The translations under genes were made by a program, and so were the position numbers. Shown piece by piece: positions 8,864 through 17,327 of a stretch of DNA of 64,000 nucleotides (within the stretch, counting starts at the first letter, position 1; each line of letters begins with the position of its first letter). The notes under the pieces are model-generated. The model was not told the origin of the DNA, ran no database searches, and was given only the letters and a program-made list of their open reading frames with translations. The stretch comes from Granulicella aggregans (GTDB taxonomy: Bacteria; Acidobacteriota; Terriglobia; Terriglobales; Acidobacteriaceae): the NCBI RefSeq assembly GCF_014203275.1, contig NZ_JACHIP010000005.1:62001-126000 (forward strand), in the 5' to 3' direction.

Positions 8864-10483
8864 ATGAACTCACGTCAAATCACACGAATTGCCTTCGCTT
8901 ATGGCCTTCTAGTCGCATCTACCGCAGCCGCGATGGCGCAACAGCCGGTATCGAATGTGGTGCCAAAGAGTGACGCAACCCCGGCGGTCACTCCCGCCGT
9001 TACGACATCGACCTCGGTCACAACACCAGGCGGCACTGCTGGACTGATGCCTGTCTTTACTGGCACCTCGACCATCGGCAACTCCATCGTCTATCAGACA
9101 GCCAACGGCATCGGCATCGGCCGTTTCCCGAACGCAACCCTGGACATCGGCGGAACCTCCACCTTCCGCGGATCGATGGGGGTCTCCCGCGCGGGCGATG
9201 CGACGACTTCAGCCGGAGCAAACTCTTACCCTATCCTCATGCAGTCGTCGGTCTACAACACGTCGCAGGGAAAGAACGTGCTTCCCTACTTCCAACTCAT
9301 GACCGAACCCGCTGGGAACAACACGGCCACCGCGGGAGCGACGCTGAACTTTATGTACTACAGCGGGGTCGGTGCCGCACCGGCTGAGAGCGGTCTCTAC
9401 TTCAACGGAAACGGCGTCATCCACTTCTCCCCATCCCAGACCTTCCCCATCACCCAGGGCCCGGCTGGCCCAGCCGGGCCAGTCGGCCCTGCGGGACCTA
9501 AGGGCGCAACCGGAGCTACTGGCCCGCAAGGGCCCTCCGGCACCCTGGCGTTGCCATACGCCGCATCAGGTGTGGGCACTGCCAAGCCCGCATTTCAGGT
9601 CACCAACACCGGCGTCTACTCAAACACTGCTCCCTATTTGCCAAACGGCATCGCCGGATACGGGGGCTCCTCTGGCACCGTGAACTACAGCTCAGGGGGC
9701 ACCGGCGTCCTTGGCTATGGCGGAGTGGCAACAAGCTCGTCGACGATAAGCACCTACGGTGGAAATGGCGTAGTCGGCATTGGCGGTGTTGGAAATCCCC
9801 TGGGCACCAGCAGTTCCGGCGGCTTCGGCGGCGAATTCACCGGCGGTGACGGTGGTGGCGGCACCAGCCCCTTCGGTGGCGACGGTGTCGTTGCCTTTGG
9901 TGGCTCTCCAAACGGTGTCGGACTCTACGTTTACTCCGCCGGCGAGAGCACGCAAAGTACAGCAGCTGTCTTCATCGGTGCGGTGGATGTCTATGGAAAT
10001 CTATACAAGTCCTCCGGAGCCTTCAAGATCGACGACCCCATCGATCCCGCCAACAAGTACCTTGTTCACTCATTCGTAGAGTCCCCCGACATGATGAACA
10101 TCTACAACGGCAACGTAGTCACCAATGGCAGCGGCGAAGCCGTCATTATCATGCCCGACTACTTCGAAGCTCTGAACCGCGACTTCCGGTACCAACTCAC
10201 CACGGTTGGCAGCTTCTCCCGGGCAATGATCGCCTCCGAGATCAGCAATGGGAAGTTCGTCATCCGCACCGAACAGGGCAACGTCAAAGTCTCCTGGCAG
10301 GTCACAGGAGTTCGTCAGGACGCATGGGCGAACGCGCATCGTCTCCCCAACGAGGTAGAGAAGACCGAGAAAGAACGGGGCCACTACATTCATCCGGAAC
10401 TCTTCGGCCACAAGGGTGAACCAAGCATCAACGAAGTGCTGCATCCCGCAGGCCGGACTAGTCCATTGAATGCTCAACAGTAG
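8864..10483 (+). CDS. Secreted collagen-like repeat protein with conserved C-terminal domain
   Basis: 539 residues. A signal peptide is clear (hydrophobic stretch about 9-24 ending AMAQ). An N-terminal Ser/Thr/Val-rich region is followed by a domain at about 55-195 shared with the protein at 23760-25157, then a collagen-type Gly-X-Y tract of about nine triplets (roughly 202-229). Next comes a Gly/Ser/Thr-rich region with many short GG repeats, and a C-terminal domain starting near FKIDDPIDPANKYLVHS. I recall that C-terminal type from exported fibre-like proteins in Acidobacteria and Bacteroidetes. The start ATG has a good GGAG site. The likely location is the cell surface or outside the cell; no enzymatic motif is seen. 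It is monocistronic, with a hairpin about 95 bases after the stop. Confidence 0.8.
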   Translation: MNSRQITRIAFAYGLLVASTAAAMAQQPVSNVVPKSDATPAVTPAVTTSTSVTTPGGTAGLMPVFTGTSTIGNSIVYQTANGIGIGRFPNATLDIGGTSTFRGSMGVSRAGDATTSAGANSYPILMQSSVYNTSQGKNVLPYFQLMTEPAGNNTATAGATLNFMYYSGVGAAPAESGLYFNGNGVIHFSPSQTFPITQGPAGPAGPVGPAGPKGATGATGPQGPSGTLALPYAASGVGTAKPAFQVTNTGVYSNTAPYLPNGIAGYGGSSGTVNYSSGGTGVLGYGGVATSSSTISTYGGNGVVGIGGVGNPLGTSSSGGFGGEFTGGDGGGGTSPFGGDGVVAFGGSPNGVGLYVYSAGESTQSTAAVFIGAVDVYGNLYKSSGAFKIDDPIDPANKYLVHSFVESPDMMNIYNGNVVTNGSGEAVIIMPDYFEALNRDFRYQLTTVGSFSRAMIASEISNGKFVIRTEQGNVKVSWQVTGVRQDAWANAHRLPNEVEKTEKERGHYIHPELFGHKGEPSINEVLHPAGRTSPLNAQQ

Positions 10484-10577
10484 CCATCTACGCGGGTGAA
10501 CTCCACGGCACGTCTTCGTGAATGGCACGGCAGACCACACTGTCGGGCAACGAATCGCTCTGGCTCGCCAAAAAATC

Positions 10578-10615
10578 TGCCGTACGCTCGCATCCCCATT
10601 TGCGAACGTACGGCA
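10578..10615. terminator. Strong hairpin downstream of the collagen-like gene
   Basis: The outer arms TGCCGTACG and CGTACGGCA pair perfectly over 9 bp. After one mismatch, TCGC pairs with GCGA around a ten-base loop. On the plus strand it is followed by TCCTCTTTT. On the minus strand it is followed by a run of six T. It lies about 95 bp past the stop at 10483 in an otherwise gene-free 480-bp gap (10484-10963), the rest of which shows nothing I can name. A terminator working in either direction is the simplest reading. Confidence 0.6.
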
Positions 10616-10963
10616 TCCTCTTTTAGGCTCGACTTCATCGATTCAAGAAGTCGTATGAGCCATGAGTTCGCGTTCTCACCCAAAAGATGGAGTGTGCAAA
10701 ATGAATGGTCGAATAGACTACGGGGTAAGTTGATGGTCGGCCACGCTGCCGACCTCTGTGTTTCGGAAGCCGGCTCAGCCCCAAGGTCGGACCACTTCGG
10801 CGCTGGCAGCCGCAATCGATGAGATCCCAGAGGCGCTATGTCGGAAAGACCACATAGCGACCTGCACACCTTGCGGGCGAATCAGCGGCGTTATCCATGC
10901 ATCACCATTCCCTATGGACAACATCAAAGTTAGCAGTAGAATGACTCAGGATCGCATACACCT

Positions 10964-11932
10964 ATGGCTACTCTCACACTGCCCGACCTCCCCATCGTAC
11001 AGAAGGCTGGTACAAACTACGTGTCAGATCCGCTCCTGATCACAACCGAGACGGCGAACGCAGCGTCCGAGGGCTTTGACAAGAAATCGGCTCTTGAGAT
11101 TGCCCGCATCATCAACCACGAAGACGCCAAAGTGGCGGCGGCAATCAAGAAGGCACTTCCCGAAATCGCTGTCGTGATCGACACCGTGGCCCGCGCACTT
11201 CGCGACGGCGGACGCCTAATCTACGTTGGAGCCGGATCGAGCGGACGAATTTCAGCGCTTGATGCCTCTGAGTGCCCGCCGACTTATTCGACCACTCCGC
11301 AGCAGGTCCAGTACATCATGGCCGGCGGCCCGAAGGCACTCGCCTCTGCTTCCGACGTGAATGAAGATTCTCCAGAGATTGGCCAGCGTGACATTGCCCG
11401 CCGCCGTCCTACCCGGAAAGACATCGTAATCGGCGTCTCGGCCAGCGGCCGAACACCGTATGTGGTGGGTGCCGTTGAGTATGCTCGCGCACGCGGAGCC
11501 AAGACCGCCGCCGTCGTCTGCAACCTGCACACCCCGTTGGCGGAGGTCGCCGACACGACTATCGTCGCCGAGGTTGGCCCGGAGGTCGTCTCAGGCTCGA
11601 CCCGCATGAAGGCTTCCAGCGCCCAAAAGATGATCCTGAACATGATCACCACGGGAGCGATGACCCGTTTGGGATATGTGTACGACAACCTAATGGTCAA
11701 CGTACACATGAAGAACGCCAAGCTCGTCGAGCGCGGCATCCGTGTTCTGATGACCGTATGCGAGATCGACCGCGATACCGCGATCCGCACTATCAAGTCT
11801 GCAGGCAAGTCGATTCCGATCGCCGTCGTGATGCTGAAGGCGAACGTGGACAAGATGGAAGCTGTACGACGCCTGACGAAGTCTGACGGAAACGTCCGGC
11901 TGGCGATTGAAGACTCCAGGCTGGAGTTGTAA
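10964..11932 (+). CDS. murQ: N-acetylmuramic acid 6-phosphate etherase
   Basis: 322 residues. It cleaves the lactyl ether of MurNAc-6-phosphate to GlcNAc-6-phosphate and D-lactate during cell-wall recycling. SIS-domain motifs are present: VGAGSSGRISALDASECPP at about 88-106 with the catalytic-type Glu at E103, the second Glu in DVNED at about 134, VSASGRTPYVVGA, and PEVVSGSTRMKASSAQKM. The N-terminal family motif TE.RN is replaced by TTETANAAS, a small deviation outside the active site. No murK, anmK or PTS gene lies beside it, so its substrate must come from genes elsewhere. It converges on the acyltransferase gene with 4 bp between the stops. Confidence 0.93.
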   Translation: MATLTLPDLPIVQKAGTNYVSDPLLITTETANAASEGFDKKSALEIARIINHEDAKVAAAIKKALPEIAVVIDTVARALRDGGRLIYVGAGSSGRISALDASECPPTYSTTPQQVQYIMAGGPKALASASDVNEDSPEIGQRDIARRRPTRKDIVIGVSASGRTPYVVGAVEYARARGAKTAAVVCNLHTPLAEVADTTIVAEVGPEVVSGSTRMKASSAQKMILNMITTGAMTRLGYVYDNLMVNVHMKNAKLVERGIRVLMTVCEIDRDTAIRTIKSAGKSIPIAVVMLKANVDKMEAVRRLTKSDGNVRLAIEDSRLEL

Positions 11933-11936
11933 GACC

Positions 11937-13160
11937 CTATCGACTCATGGATTCCGTTTCAAGTGAAGGGCGAAGCGTAACAGCTTCGCCCCCTTCCGTT
12001 TTTGGACTGCCCGCTTGAGCGGGATTCCCTTGACTCTCCTTCGCTCTCCACTGCCTTCCCTCCGCCCCGGTGATGACGGCCGTAAACCGCGGCAGCGCTC
12101 GATTCAGGATGGTATAAACCGCGACCAAAAACACAATTACTGCGATGGGAACCAGGAAGAACAGCAACAATTCCGAAACTGTGCTGTGTGGCTGAATAAG
12201 ACGGAAGGATACCTTTCGCAGAATCGACAGCAGGGGTTCGTGCGCGGCATAGACGAAGAAGCTGGCCTCCGCCAGACGTTCCAGCGGCGAGCGCCATTTG
12301 GGCCGATCTACCGCCCATTTTGTGAGACCCCACGCAAAGGGCAGGCCGAATAGCATCATCGAATTCACGATAAGTCTTAGCACTTCAGGGTTCGTCTGAG
12401 TCGTAATCATCAGGACATCCACGAGCAACAGCAGGCTTCCGAAACCTACACCCAAAGGAACAATCCAGGGATCGGGGCGCGTCGGATCCATATTTTTTGA
12501 CGCGATGTAGCAACCTGCGATGAAAAACAACAGCGTCTCAGATCCGGGAACAACCAGGGGCCAATAGCCCGTCATCCACAAGGCGAGCATGATGGTCAGG
12601 AAGGGTATCGCCACCGCTCGGCGCTTTAGCAGTAGATAGATCAGCGGCGACAGAACGACCATCACCATCAGGTCCCTGATAAACCAGAACTGGTACGACA
12701 TCGGAAATTTGACGGTGAAGCCGAAGAACGCGTTCGCATAATCAAGCGCTGTAAACGATCGAATGGGCGGCCAGTATTTCGTCGCGAAATACACCTTGGT
12801 GGCGGGGATCGACTCGCCGGCGAAATAGACCAGGTAGGTTGCGAAGTTCCAGATAAGAAACGGAATCAGAAGTGTCTTGACTCTTCGCGAGAGCTTTTCC
12901 TTATAGGTCGCCCACGAACCATCATATTTCTGAAAGAACAGGAAGCCGGAGACCAGGAAGAAGAGTGGAACCGCGAGATTCCCGAAGCCCTTTGAGACAA
13001 AGATCCGAACAAACGCCGAAACCGGATCCACTTGCTGTGACCCTGCTATGCCGCCTCCCGCCAGGTCTACCGAGGCTGTATATGCGTGAAAAAAAACGAC
13101 TAAAACAATCAGGGGGAAACGTAACACAGTCAGTCGTGACGACACGGAACGGGTTATCAC
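11937..13160 (-). CDS. Acyltransferase 3 family membrane protein
   Basis: 407 residues with about ten predicted membrane segments. The N terminus matches the acyltransferase-3 (OafA/WecH/NodX) pattern, R-x8-hydrophobic-FFHAY, with the conserved His in the first helix. It is followed by NLAVPLFFLVSGFLFF and a later FWFIRDL motif. Such enzymes O-acetylate or O-succinylate surface polysaccharides, or other lipids and glycans, from acyl donors across the inner membrane. The start is a GTG at 13160-13158 with a nearby GAGGG site. The last 40 residues are hydrophilic and Glu/Lys-rich. No polysaccharide cluster is adjacent, so the acceptor is unknown. Confidence 0.85.
   Translation of the reverse strand: MITRSVSSRLTVLRFPLIVLVVFFHAYTASVDLAGGGIAGSQQVDPVSAFVRIFVSKGFGNLAVPLFFLVSGFLFFQKYDGSWATYKEKLSRRVKTLLIPFLIWNFATYLVYFAGESIPATKVYFATKYWPPIRSFTALDYANAFFGFTVKFPMSYQFWFIRDLMVMVVLSPLIYLLLKRRAVAIPFLTIMLALWMTGYWPLVVPGSETLLFFIAGCYIASKNMDPTRPDPWIVPLGVGFGSLLLLVDVLMITTQTNPEVLRLIVNSMMLFGLPFAWGLTKWAVDRPKWRSPLERLAEASFFVYAAHEPLLSILRKVSFRLIQPHSTVSELLLFFLVPIAVIVFLVAVYTILNRALPRFTAVITGAEGRQWRAKESQGNPAQAGSPKTEGGEAVTLRPSLETESMSR
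11968..11991 (+). terminator. Possible terminator of murQ inside the 3' end of the convergent gene
   Basis: GGGCGAAGC and GCTTCGCCC form a perfect 9-bp stem with loop GTAACA. A T5 run begins eight bases after the stem on the plus strand. It lies 36 bp past the murQ stop but within the final codons of the acyltransferase, so it must double as coding sequence. Confidence 0.45.
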
Positions 13161-13443
13161 TCTTCCCTCGCAATCGGACGGCAGTTCTTTCGTCGGTCAG
13201 GTGGTGCAATAGACCCTGGATAATGGCCCACAATCAAACTTTCAACGGATCAGCTGCAAGGTCAGTTTAGTTTTTCTATCCGCAAAAGTCATTGCACCTT
13301 GGCGTCATCTGCGCGCTAACAATTTTCTGTTGAACAAGAACGTTCAAGAAGGCCGGGAAAGGCTCTTGAAGCGCTTCTCGCGTAAGGCGAACGCAGGCAT
13401 GGCGACCCTATTAGCTCTTTGGATCAAAAGACAAGGTCTTCCG

Positions 13444-13959
13444 TCAGGCCAGATACTTTTCGTGGAAGAGCGTCAGATGATGCTCAGCGTGGCCAGCCAG
13501 AAGAAATGCCATCGCGCGCACGGTGAAGCTCTTTCCGCTTGCGGTTCCGCTCCGCATCCAGGCATCTGGCGGCAGGTTTCGATAGAGCGTCAAGGTTGAG
13601 AGCCTGACCTGGCGAAAATCCTCCAGGTGATCGGCAAGACGCACCCTATCCGCATCGGCTCCGGCCACTGAGACATCCTGGTCGAAGCTGGGCAAAGGGT
13701 CGTTCAGGCCGCGGGCAAACCACAGCGCTCGGCCTGCGAAGATGCGCTCCGTATCGGTGACGTGGCTCATGGATTCCCGGATGCTCCACTTGCCGGGAGC
13801 GTAGCGATGAAGTGAACGTTCCTCTGACAATTCTCCAAGGAGCTCCTCAAACTGCGGCAGTTGGTTCAGAAGAGCCGCCAAAGGATCGTCGCCCTCCACC
13901 TGGTTGATGTAGTTCCAGTGAAACTCCGCTGCCTCGTGCCGCTCCGGTCGTCCGATCAT
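13444..13959 (-). CDS. DinB family four-helix protein
   Basis: 171 residues. The DinB/YfiT fold is suggested by the order helix-H-x-T-D-T-E-R-I-F near the middle (SHVTDTERIF) and the C-terminal motif LLAGHAEHHLTLF. Together these supply the histidine metal ligands of the family. An N-terminal PGKWSIRESMSHV segment is typical of the DinB_2 type. Members include thiol-dependent metal enzymes such as bacillithiol and mycothiol transferases, but many have no assigned reaction and I assign none. It diverges from murA with 73 bp between the starts. The ribosome-binding site is poor. Confidence 0.85.
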   Translation of the reverse strand: MIGRPERHEAAEFHWNYINQVEGDDPLAALLNQLPQFEELLGELSEERSLHRYAPGKWSIRESMSHVTDTERIFAGRALWFARGLNDPLPSFDQDVSVAGADADRVRLADHLEDFRQVRLSTLTLYRNLPPDAWMRSGTASGKSFTVRAMAFLLAGHAEHHLTLFHEKYLA

Positions 13960-14032
13960 GGCAACACTCTAGCAGAATGACTGAACCACCCCCGCCACCC
14001 ATTTCCACCCCGAATCCCCATAAACTAAGGAG

Positions 14033-15319
14033 ATGGACAAGTTTGTAGTACGCGGCGGCAACCCGCTTCTCGGCACGATCAAGATATCCGGAGCGAAGAA
14101 CTCCGCGCTTCCCTGCATGGCCGCCGCCATCCTCACCGCTGACGAGGTCATCCTCGAAAACATTCCCCAGGTCCGCGACATCGAGACCGAACGCAAGCTG
14201 CTTGAATCGATGGGTGCGGAGGTCGAGCTGGGCTATGGTCGCGCCCAACATCGGACGTCGATCAAATGCGCTATCCTCTCCGATCCGGTCGCCAAGTACG
14301 AGATCGTCAAGACCATGCGTGCGAGTTCGCTGGTGCTTGGGCCGCTCCTCGCCCGCACCGGCATAGCTCGCGTCGCAATGCCGGGTGGCTGCGCCATCGG
14401 CGGTCGCCCGATCGACCTGCACATCAAGGCCCTCGAACAGATGGGCGCTGTCGTCACCTACGATCACGGCTATCTTGAAGCGAAGACTGACCGCCTGAAG
14501 GGCACGCACATCGTCTTCGACAAGATCACCGTTACCGGGACGGAAGACATCCTGATGGCGGCCACGCTGGCCGAGGGCGAGACCATCCTTGAGAACTGTG
14601 CTCGCGAGCCCGAGGTCACCGACCTTGCCGCGCTGCTGATCGCCATGGGCGCGAAGATCGAAGGCGCTGGCACGTCGACGATCAAGGTGCAGGGGGTATC
14701 GAGCCTGCATGGCGCGCGCTACCGAATCAACCCGGATCGCATTGAAGCGGGCACGTTCCTCATCGCCGGTGCGATCACCGGCGGCGATCTCATCGTCGAC
14801 TGCTGCGATCCCTCGCACCTCGGATCAATCATCGGCAAGCTAGAACAGGCGGGCGTGCGGCTCGACGTCGGCACCGATAACATCCGCGTACGCTCCGAAG
14901 GCGGCGGCACGCTCAAGGCCGTCGACATCTCGACGGAAGAATATCCCGGCTTCCCCACAGACATGCAGGCGCAGTATATGGCACTAGCGACGCAGGCCGA
15001 GGGCATGTCCATCGTGACGGAGAACATCTTCGAGAACCGCTTCATGCACGTGAACGAACTCATCCGCATGGGCGCAAACATCACCGTCTCCGGCCGCACG
15101 GCGACGGTGCGCGGAAGGACTCCGCTGCAGTCCGCAGCCGTGATGTGCTCTGATCTTCGGGCCTCCGCGGCGCTGGTCCTGGCGGCACTCGTAGCCGATG
15201 GAGAGAGCATTCTCGACCGCGTTTATCACATGGACCGTGGCTACGAGCGCATGGAAGAGAAGCTACGCGGAGTGGGTGCCCAGATCCGGCGGATGGGTGA
15301 CGTCTTTGGGAAAAAGTAG
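14033..15319 (+). CDS. murA: UDP-N-acetylglucosamine 1-carboxyvinyltransferase
   Basis: 428 residues, standard for the family. It transfers enolpyruvate from PEP to UDP-GlcNAc, the committed step of peptidoglycan synthesis. K22-N23 in ISGAKNS and the catalytic C120 in MPGGCAIGGRP are present. Because the cysteine is kept rather than changed to Asp, the enzyme should be of the fosfomycin-sensitive type; this is an inference from the residue only. The repeated inside-out alpha/beta barrel halves are intact through DRGYERMEEKLRGVGA near the C terminus. AAGGAG sits directly against the ATG, an unusually short spacing. It is monocistronic; the toxin-antitoxin module follows after about 120 bp. Confidence 0.97.
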   Translation: MDKFVVRGGNPLLGTIKISGAKNSALPCMAAAILTADEVILENIPQVRDIETERKLLESMGAEVELGYGRAQHRTSIKCAILSDPVAKYEIVKTMRASSLVLGPLLARTGIARVAMPGGCAIGGRPIDLHIKALEQMGAVVTYDHGYLEAKTDRLKGTHIVFDKITVTGTEDILMAATLAEGETILENCAREPEVTDLAALLIAMGAKIEGAGTSTIKVQGVSSLHGARYRINPDRIEAGTFLIAGAITGGDLIVDCCDPSHLGSIIGKLEQAGVRLDVGTDNIRVRSEGGGTLKAVDISTEEYPGFPTDMQAQYMALATQAEGMSIVTENIFENRFMHVNELIRMGANITVSGRTATVRGRTPLQSAAVMCSDLRASAALVLAALVADGESILDRVYHMDRGYERMEEKLRGVGAQIRRMGDVFGKK

Positions 15320-15438
15320 AGCGACAACTGTCCCGGGTTCAACTCGATCGACTGTGTCAATGGTGAGAATCTGGGGTCTCTCCCCTGCGTTTCGCTTTGG
15401 CCGATACGGCGAGCTTTTTCTAAACGTCTAGAACCACG

Positions 15439-15468
15439 TTGCAATAGCACCTCGATTTCGGTGATAAT
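15439..15468 (+). promoter_or_regulatory. Candidate promoter of the toxin-antitoxin operon
   Basis: TTGCAA (15439-15444) and GATAAT (15463-15468) are separated by 18 bp, a good sigma-70-type match. The -10 box sits in the loop and inner arm of the palindrome annotated separately, so a bound repressor would block RNA polymerase. The position is about 20 bp upstream of the antitoxin start. Confidence 0.6.
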
Positions 15469-15495
15469 ACATCACGGAATCGAGGTGTTGATTGC
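15441..15495. promoter_or_regulatory. Large palindromic operator overlapping promoter, RBS and start of the antitoxin gene
   Basis: The left arm contains CACCTCGATT then TCGGTGAT. The right arm contains ATCACGGAATCGAGGTG, which pairs with it apart from one base and a one-base length difference. The centre is AATAC. Outside this, GCAAT (15441-15445) matches ATTGC (15491-15495), extending the symmetry to about 55 bp. The right arm contains the GAGGTG ribosome-binding site, so the element could act as DNA operator and as an mRNA hairpin hiding that site. Autoregulation by the HTH antitoxin is the likely use. Confidence 0.7.
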
Positions 15496-15947
15496 CAGCT
15501 GCCCTACTCGTTGAACAACTCGCTCCCAGTGTCACCGGCTATCCCTTTGAGCACGCGGCGAACCTCGCGGATGAGCGCGAACGAGCCCGGCTGAGCGCGA
15601 GTGCGTTGAAGGCATTCCTCAACATCGCATCCAAGTGGGAGTTAAACGAGGTGCAGTCGCGCGGTCTGCTTGGCGGGGTAGCTTCGTCCACCTTCCACAC
15701 ATGGCGGTCGAATCCGGGCGGTAAGAAGCTCGACCAGGACACGCTTACCCGAATTTCACTGGTGATCGGTATCTATAAGGCGCTGAACATCTACTTCAGC
15801 AAGCCATGGTCGGATCGCTGGATCACGCTCGAAAATCGCGGGCCGCTTTTTGCCGGTCGCGCGCCGATTGCATATATGCTGCGCTATGGCCAGCCGGGGA
15901 TGGTCGAAGTCCGCCGCATGCTGGACGCCTGGCGTGGCGGGCACTAA
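15492..15947 (+). CDS. Antitoxin of an Xre/MbcA/ParS-type toxin-antitoxin pair
   Basis: 151 residues from a TTG codon, with GAGGTG about seven bases upstream. An in-frame TGA directly precedes it, so no earlier start is possible. Two parts are seen: an N-terminal Xre-like helical DNA-binding region (about 30-95, with FLNIASKWELNEVQSRGLLGG and a second helix pair) and the C-terminal toxin-binding domain typical of RES partners (about 100-151, ending with the MLRYGQPGMVEVRRMLDAWRGG pattern). Family knowledge: the antitoxin neutralises the RES toxin by covering its active site and represses its own promoter. The toxin gene follows at once. The palindrome upstream is its probable operator. Confidence 0.88.
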   Translation: MPAALLVEQLAPSVTGYPFEHAANLADERERARLSASALKAFLNIASKWELNEVQSRGLLGGVASSTFHTWRSNPGGKKLDQDTLTRISLVIGIYKALNIYFSKPWSDRWITLENRGPLFAGRAPIAYMLRYGQPGMVEVRRMLDAWRGGH

Positions 15948-15954
15948 GATCGCC

Positions 15955-16686
15955 GTGGCTAGCCCTCCACTCCAGCCATTTCGCAAGCGCGGCGTGCATC
16001 GCCTGATCCCTTCGAAGTTCAGTGAAGGTGGAACGGTGCTTGCCGACGTGGCCGACGATGAATCGATGCTCGCCGACATGATGCTGCTCGACGGCGCAAC
16101 CAACGATCGTATCCAGGGTGAACATCATGGTCTCTCCGGCATCACGCCTTTTGAGTTGGTCTACGGAATTCCGAACGCGCACATCGTGCGAGCGGCATAC
16201 CTTCATCCCAACCCATTCGGCAGCCGGTTCAACGACGCAAGTCGGGGAGCCTGGTACGCGGCGATCAAGCTGGAGACATCGCTCGCAGAGGTGATCTGGC
16301 ACCGCGGCGAGCACCTGGGGGAGATCGTCGTGCCGGAGTTACCGGACGAGCGGCCTGACCATGAACTCTCGGAGTACGACGACTGGCAGGCGGACTTCAA
16401 CACCGCGTTCCATTCGCTTGAGCCCCTGGAAGCTTACGAGGACTGCCTTCAGCACGGTCCCGTGCCACAGTGCTACGTAATTCCGCAGGCGCTCGCCCGC
16501 AAACTACTCAGCGACCGCTCGAACGGAATCATCTATCCCAGCGTTCGTCATGCTGGAGGCACATGCGTCGTGTGCTTTCGGCCAGCGCTGGTCTACAACC
16601 CTCGCCGGACTGGACGATATCAGATTGAACTTAGAATGGCAGGCGGAGCCTACAGAAGCAGCATCCGCCGAGTGAAGTTCGACTAA
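15955..16686 (+). CDS. RES-domain toxin (predicted NAD+-degrading)
   Basis: About 243 residues from the GTG at 15955. A GTG at 15934, overlapping the antitoxin, is an equally possible start, and neither has a strong ribosome-binding site. The family is recognised from R-E-S positions: the Arg in VHRLIPSKFS near the N terminus with a second basic motif GSRFNDASRGAWYAA, the Glu in KLETSLAEVIWH, and the Ser in GIIYPSVRHAGGTCVVCF. Known RES toxins hydrolyse or phosphorolyse NAD+ and arrest growth until the antitoxin returns. The reading frame is intact with all key residues, so the module appears functional. Its last bases overlap the stop of the convergent Nudix gene. Confidence 0.88.
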   Translation: MASPPLQPFRKRGVHRLIPSKFSEGGTVLADVADDESMLADMMLLDGATNDRIQGEHHGLSGITPFELVYGIPNAHIVRAAYLHPNPFGSRFNDASRGAWYAAIKLETSLAEVIWHRGEHLGEIVVPELPDERPDHELSEYDDWQADFNTAFHSLEPLEAYEDCLQHGPVPQCYVIPQALARKLLSDRSNGIIYPSVRHAGGTCVVCFRPALVYNPRRTGRYQIELRMAGGAYRSSIRRVKFD

Positions 16687-17234
16687 CGCTGCTGGCCGCG
16701 CCAGAGCTTGTAAATTCCCCACGCCGCCACCGTGCAGTTGTCGACGATGGTGCCGTCGAGGATCATTGCTTCGAATCGCTCCAATGGTACGCGGTGAATC
16801 ACTAGGTCATGTTCCTCAGCGTCAGGTTCAGACTCGCCGGACTTGAGGTCTTCCGCGAGGAAACAGACTTGCTTCTGGTTCATTACGCCGTAGGCAATCT
16901 GGAAGGTCGTGAGGTGGGTCATCTTCCCTGCCGTGAGGCCAGTCTCTTCGCGCAGCTCTCCGCGAGCGAGCTCTTCAGGATCGACATCGGCGGTCTCCCA
17001 TCCCCCCTGCGGAAACTCCAGATGATTTGCAAGGACGGTGTAGCGGAACTGCTCGATCAAATACAGGAATTCGCCTTCGGCTGTAACTTCAAGCGGAATG
17101 ACGATGCAGGCTGGGTCTTTATCGACGACTCCGTAGATTCCGCGCTGGCCGTTTGCACGCTCGATCACGTCTTCGCGAACGCTCGTCCAGGGATTGCGAT
17201 ACACCTCTCGCGTGCTGATCGTCTTGATCGACAT
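16683..17234 (-). CDS. Nudix hydrolase, ADP-ribose pyrophosphatase type
   Basis: 183 residues from the ATG at 17234, chosen because AGGAGA lies 9 bases upstream. The longer reading from 17285 lacks a site. The Nudix box is present as GGWETADVDPEEL followed by ARGELREETG; the usual first Arg of REL is Gly here, a known variation, while the metal-binding REET-type glutamates remain. The overall layout (EQFRYTV, LEFPQGG, then QIAYGVMNQKQVCF) matches ADP-ribose or nucleotide-sugar pyrophosphatases of about 180-210 residues. The product would be AMP plus ribose-5-phosphate if ADP-ribose is the substrate. It converges with the RES toxin, whose NAD+ breakdown could give related products. That link is only suggestive. 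Confidence 0.88.
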   Translation of the reverse strand: MSIKTISTREVYRNPWTSVREDVIERANGQRGIYGVVDKDPACIVIPLEVTAEGEFLYLIEQFRYTVLANHLEFPQGGWETADVDPEELARGELREETGLTAGKMTHLTTFQIAYGVMNQKQVCFLAEDLKSGESEPDAEEHDLVIHRVPLERFEAMILDGTIVDNCTVAAWGIYKLWRGQQR

Positions 17235-17327
17235 CTCTCGAGCTCTCCTCTTGGGTGCTGGGCGAAACTGCTTTAACCTTAGCAAGCGAAGCGCGCTTTC
17301 GAGTGAAGACTAACCCAAGAGTTGCAC

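Noticed and set aside
10474..10869. Minus-strand ORF of 131 codons after the collagen-like gene
   Set aside because: It spans the strong hairpin at 10578-10615, has no ribosome-binding site and shows no domain character.
13847..14818. Minus-strand open frame over the start of murA
   Set aside because: murA is complete with its catalytic cysteine on the other strand. The antisense product is low-complexity and unlike any family.
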